Below the pieces are notes generated by a model. The model searched no databases. It was given only the letters and a program-made list of their open reading frames with translations, and was not told the DNA's origin. A DNA stretch of 64,000 nucleotides, from the NCBI GenBank assembly GCA_964654285.1, contig CAZZJC010000020.1, positions 19,380-83,379 on the forward strand, given 5' to 3'. This document shows, one piece after another, positions 61,747 through 64,000 of the stretch (the stretch's first letter is position 1; every line of letters starts with the position of its first letter). The translations under genes were made by a program, and so were the position numbers. Source of the stretch: BJHQ01 sp964654285 (GTDB taxonomy: Bacteria > Planctomycetota > UBA11346).

Positions 61747-62588
61747 GGCGTGTCGTCCTCGATGGCGTCGGGGCCGTAGTCGTGGCGCTTGAGCGAACCG
61801 GGCGCGATGTCGGTGCCCTGGGGCTGGAAGCGATGGTCGAAGGAGATGCGCAGGCGATCGGTGCTGCGGTTGGGCAGGCCGCCGTGGATGCAGAGGCTGT
61901 GCATGAGCAGCACGTCGCCCAGACGGTAGTCGACGCCGCTCCAGGTGCCGGCCACGCGTGCCGGCGGGATGCCGGCGCCACCAGCACCGGTGGTCGGGAT
62001 ATGGTCGATGAAGCCCTGCCGGTGCGATCCGGGCACCACCGCCAACCCGCCCAGGCTGCGCGGCACGTCGCCGGTCGGGATCCAGGCGGTGACGGTCTCG
62101 GGCGTGCCGCGGATGTAGTAAAAGTCCTGATGCGGCTGGGTGGTGTCGCGTTCGGCGCGGGGGAAGATGATCCGTCCTATGCGGCGGCGGTGGATGTGCA
62201 CCGGGGCCTGGAACAGCAGCGCCGTCACCGCGACCAGGGCGGGGATCTCGGCGGTGCGTTCGAACTCCGGCAGGCGGACGATCCTGCGGTAGACCGGCAT
62301 GTATTCCGTCATGTGGTCCGGCGGCGGCCCCGACGCGGCCTTGGCCTCGTCATCGCTCGAATCCGGATCGAGCCAACCCGCCGCCCGTGCCAGCTGCAGG
62401 ATGGCGGTGCGCGCCGCGAGCAGCGGTGCGGACGGCAGCAGGCCGCGCAGGAGCAGGCAGCCATCGGCGGCGTAGCGCTCGCGCAGCCGTGCCGGATCAG
62501 CGAGCAGCGGACTGCTGTCGGGCAGATCCTTGGCGGCGGTGAGGTTCACGTGCAGGGGTGCAGGAGCGGCGGCAGTGGCGATGCTCAT
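61743..62588 (-). CDS. Phytanoyl-CoA dioxygenase (PhyH) family protein
   Basis: 281 residues, an Fe(II)/2-oxoglutarate oxygenase. The metal ligands are in TTQPHQDFYYIRGTPETV (HxD) and MHSLCIHGGLPNRST (distal His), and RLRISFDHRFQ gives the 2-oxoglutarate Arg. ATG 62588 is chosen; 62597 adds three residues. It overlaps the URO-D gene by four bases and is divergent from the AraC gene, suggesting a small operon under AraC control. Substrate unknown. Confidence 0.87.
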   Translation of the reverse strand: MSIATAAAPAPLHVNLTAAKDLPDSSPLLADPARLRERYAADGCLLLRGLLPSAPLLAARTAILQLARAAGWLDPDSSDDEAKAASGPPPDHMTEYMPVYRRIVRLPEFERTAEIPALVAVTALLFQAPVHIHRRRIGRIIFPRAERDTTQPHQDFYYIRGTPETVTAWIPTGDVPRSLGGLAVVPGSHRQGFIDHIPTTGAGGAGIPPARVAGTWSGVDYRLGDVLLMHSLCIHGGLPNRSTDRLRISFDHRFQPQGTDIAPGSLKRHDYGPDAIEDDTP

Positions 62589-62637
62589 GCCGGCCATTCT
62601 ATGGCGCGGGTTGTCCGATAGACATGGACGCAACGCC

Positions 62638-63477
62638 GTGGACCTGTCGAAAACGACTGCCGCCGACCTGACCGCCCACCCGCCCCGGGTGGTCCTGGCC
62701 AACTTCTATCCCTTCCGCCCGGGCGAGGTGGTCGAGACCCACGCCAGCTCCAGCGTGCTGCTGGTGGCTGCCTGCGCCGGACGCGGGCGGCTGGAGCTGC
62801 CGGATGGCGATCGCGAGTTGGCACCCGGTTCGGTGCTGATCGTCCCCTGGCAGATGCCCCGGCGCTACCGTGCTGAACGCAGCGAGCCGTTCCGCCTGCT
62901 GGGCGTCCACCTGGCTCCCGGCGACGTGACCACACTGGACTCGGTCGCCACCACCCTGGTGCGCCAGGCAGGGACGACCTCGCGGATTCCCCTCCTGCCC
63001 GACGGGGACCTCGGCCTGCGCGCGGCGATGGAGACCGCCGAACGCGCCTTCGCCGAGATCCCGGGTCCGTGCCGAGACGCGAGCCTCTCCGGCCTGGGGC
63101 TGTTCCTGGCGGCCACCATCGTTGCGCGGATGCGCGACCGGCCTGCCCAGGTGACCGTCCCGGTCGCTCCCGCCCTGGCCGCGCTCGAATCCTGGATGCG
63201 CCTCGCCTTTGCCAGGCCGATCACGCGCGCGGACCTGGCGCGCCGGGCCGGCCTGAGCCCTTCGCATCTCGCCGCCGCCTTCCGGCGCGTCTATGGTCGC
63301 GCACCTCTCGCCCACCTGCAGGAGATCCGCCTGGTCGAGGCGCGTCGCCGCCTGCAAAGCGGCGACACCTCCGTGGCCGAGGTCGCGGCCGCAGTGGGAT
63401 TCAGCGATCCGTTCTGGTTCTCACGCGTCTTCCGTCGCCGCTGGGGCGTGCCGCCGCGCGCGATGCGGCGGTTGTGA
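62638..63477 (+). CDS. AraC family transcriptional regulator
   Basis: 279 residues. A cupin-like sensor half (LLVAACAGRGRLELPDGDRE) is followed by two C-terminal helix-turn-helix motifs (ITRADLARRAGLSPSHLAAAF and VAEVAAAVGFSDPFWFSRVF). A GTG at 62638 begins the domain and no better ATG is in frame; a TTG/ATG farther upstream would overlap the PhyH gene. It is 49 bases from the PhyH start and divergent, so it likely activates the PhyH-URO-D operon. Confidence 0.85.
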   Translation: MDLSKTTAADLTAHPPRVVLANFYPFRPGEVVETHASSSVLLVAACAGRGRLELPDGDRELAPGSVLIVPWQMPRRYRAERSEPFRLLGVHLAPGDVTTLDSVATTLVRQAGTTSRIPLLPDGDLGLRAAMETAERAFAEIPGPCRDASLSGLGLFLAATIVARMRDRPAQVTVPVAPALAALESWMRLAFARPITRADLARRAGLSPSHLAAAFRRVYGRAPLAHLQEIRLVEARRRLQSGDTSVAEVAAAVGFSDPFWFSRVFRRRWGVPPRAMRRL

Positions 63478-63515
63478 CGCCGGCACGCAGGCGCATGGCC
63501 GAAGCTGAAACGGCA

Positions 63516-63543
63516 ACGGCCCGGGGCATTCGCCCCGGGCCGT
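63516..63543 (-). terminator. Terminator-like hairpin after groEL
   Basis: A 12-bp perfect GC stem (63516-63527 with 63532-63543) and a four-base loop lie 32 bases beyond the groEL stop. On the minus strand the tail is only GCCGTTTCAGC, so the T-run is weak. It may also stop the AraC transcript coming from the other side. Confidence 0.6.
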
Positions 63544-63574
63544 GCGCGTGCAACCGTGCGGCTGATCGCCGGGA

Positions 63575-64000
63575 TCAGTGGACGGCGCCGGCGACCGGCT
63601 TGTCGTCGTCCTTGAGGTCGGTGATCATCGACTCGACGGTCAGCATGAGCCCGGCGATCGAGGCCGAGTTCTGCAGCGCGACGCGGGCGACCTTGGTCGG
63701 GTCGACGACGCCGGCCTTGACCAGGTCCTCGTAGACCTTGGTGCGGGCGTTGTAGCCGAAGTTCACGTTCTTGCTGGCCAGGATCTCGGCGACCACGACG
63801 GCGCCGTTCTGGCCGCTGTTCTCGGCGATCTGCTTGGCCGGGGCCTCGATGGCGCGGAGGATGATCTCGGCGCCCAGGCGCTGGTCGCCTTCGAGCGACT
63901 TGGCGCATTCCTCGACGGCCTTCTTGGCGCGCAGCAGGGCGACGCCGCCGCCGGGGACGATGCCTTCTTCCACCGCAGCGCGGGTGGCGTGCAGGGCGTC
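63575..64000 (-). CDS. groEL: Chaperonin GroEL, partial (C-terminal part)
   Basis: 142 codons of groEL; the 5' part lies beyond the window, so no start is visible. The 60-kDa chaperonin folds proteins in the cytoplasm. Sequence from the equatorial domain is clear: VEEGIVPGGGVALLRAK, GAEIILRAIEAPAKQIAENSG, and VALQNSASIAGLMLTVE. The C-terminus reads KPVAGAVH and lacks the GGM-rich tail found in many GroELs, as in some duplicated or PVC-type chaperonins. Confidence 0.97.
   Translation of the reverse strand, partial: DALHATRAAVEEGIVPGGGVALLRAKKAVEECAKSLEGDQRLGAEIILRAIEAPAKQIAENSGQNGAVVVAEILASKNVNFGYNARTKVYEDLVKAGVVDPTKVARVALQNSASIAGLMLTVESMITDLKDDDKPVAGAVH

Overview
The window is a 64 kb piece of a bacterial chromosome with very high G+C, densely packed, with many four-base ATGA gene overlaps. 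There is no rRNA and no phylogenetic marker gene except a partial GroEL, so taxonomy is a guess. The mix of a bacterial Ras-like GTPase fused to a kinase-like domain, sialate O-acetylesterase, GH42/agarase-like hydrolases, URO-D/PhyH/Gfo-Idh genes, secreted proteins of unknown family and an ECF sigma operon suits a planctomycete or other PVC-type heterotroph. A run of exactly 100 N (42028-42127) shows this is a scaffolded draft assembly.

Layout. 1-415: a structured, apparently non-coding leader ending in an intrinsic terminator. 455-3803: five overlapping genes (two acetyltransferases, a cupin, a PaiB-like protein, an acetyltransferase-DinB fusion). 3817-8475: a carbohydrate locus with an AraC regulator divergent from two clan GH-A hydrolases, plus a relic of a second AraC gene. 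8476-13622: ABC exporter, isochorismate synthase and RNase Y, all on the minus strand. 14165-19445: two tandem secreted paralogues of unknown family. 19446-19727: a palindrome-rich repeat pair filling a convergent gap. 19731-28375: sialate O-acetylesterase, glycosyltransferase 9, signal peptidase II, a GTPase/zinc-ribbon/pseudokinase/membrane fusion, and a PIN-PhoH protein. 28516-29655: tRNA-Gln, a BrnT toxin-antitoxin pair and a small inverted-repeat element. 29672-32823: secreted protein, purK-purE, small winged-helix protein. 32826-36739: dabB-dabA inorganic carbon pump with an in-frame amber codon splitting dabA. 36964-41973: inositol-monophosphatase-family enzyme, citrate synthase, a membrane-anchored HTH protein and trpD. 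41974-42352: a second palindromic array, containing the assembly gap. 42357-54623: HAD phosphatase, two ABC exporters, a P-loop ATPase, two kinase-fold proteins, a secreted hydrolase, a frameshifted methyltransferase and rsgA. 54662-57137: ECF sigma factor, small membrane protein and large membrane protein. 57284-63477: GntR and Gfo/Idh pair, secreted thioredoxin-like protein, URO-D and PhyH proteins and a divergent AraC regulator. 63575 to the end: the C-terminal part of groEL.

How the parts fit. Housekeeping functions (RNase Y, Lsp, PurEK, TrpD, citrate synthase, RsgA, GroEL) are interleaved with three carbohydrate or small-molecule loci, each paired with a local regulator (AraC at 3817, GntR at 57284, AraC at 62638). 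The least explained parts are the GTPase-pseudokinase fusion, the paired secreted paralogues, the palindromic arrays that exactly fill two convergent gaps, the exporter/kinase/hydrolase/methyltransferase cluster, and the leader RNA at the left edge.
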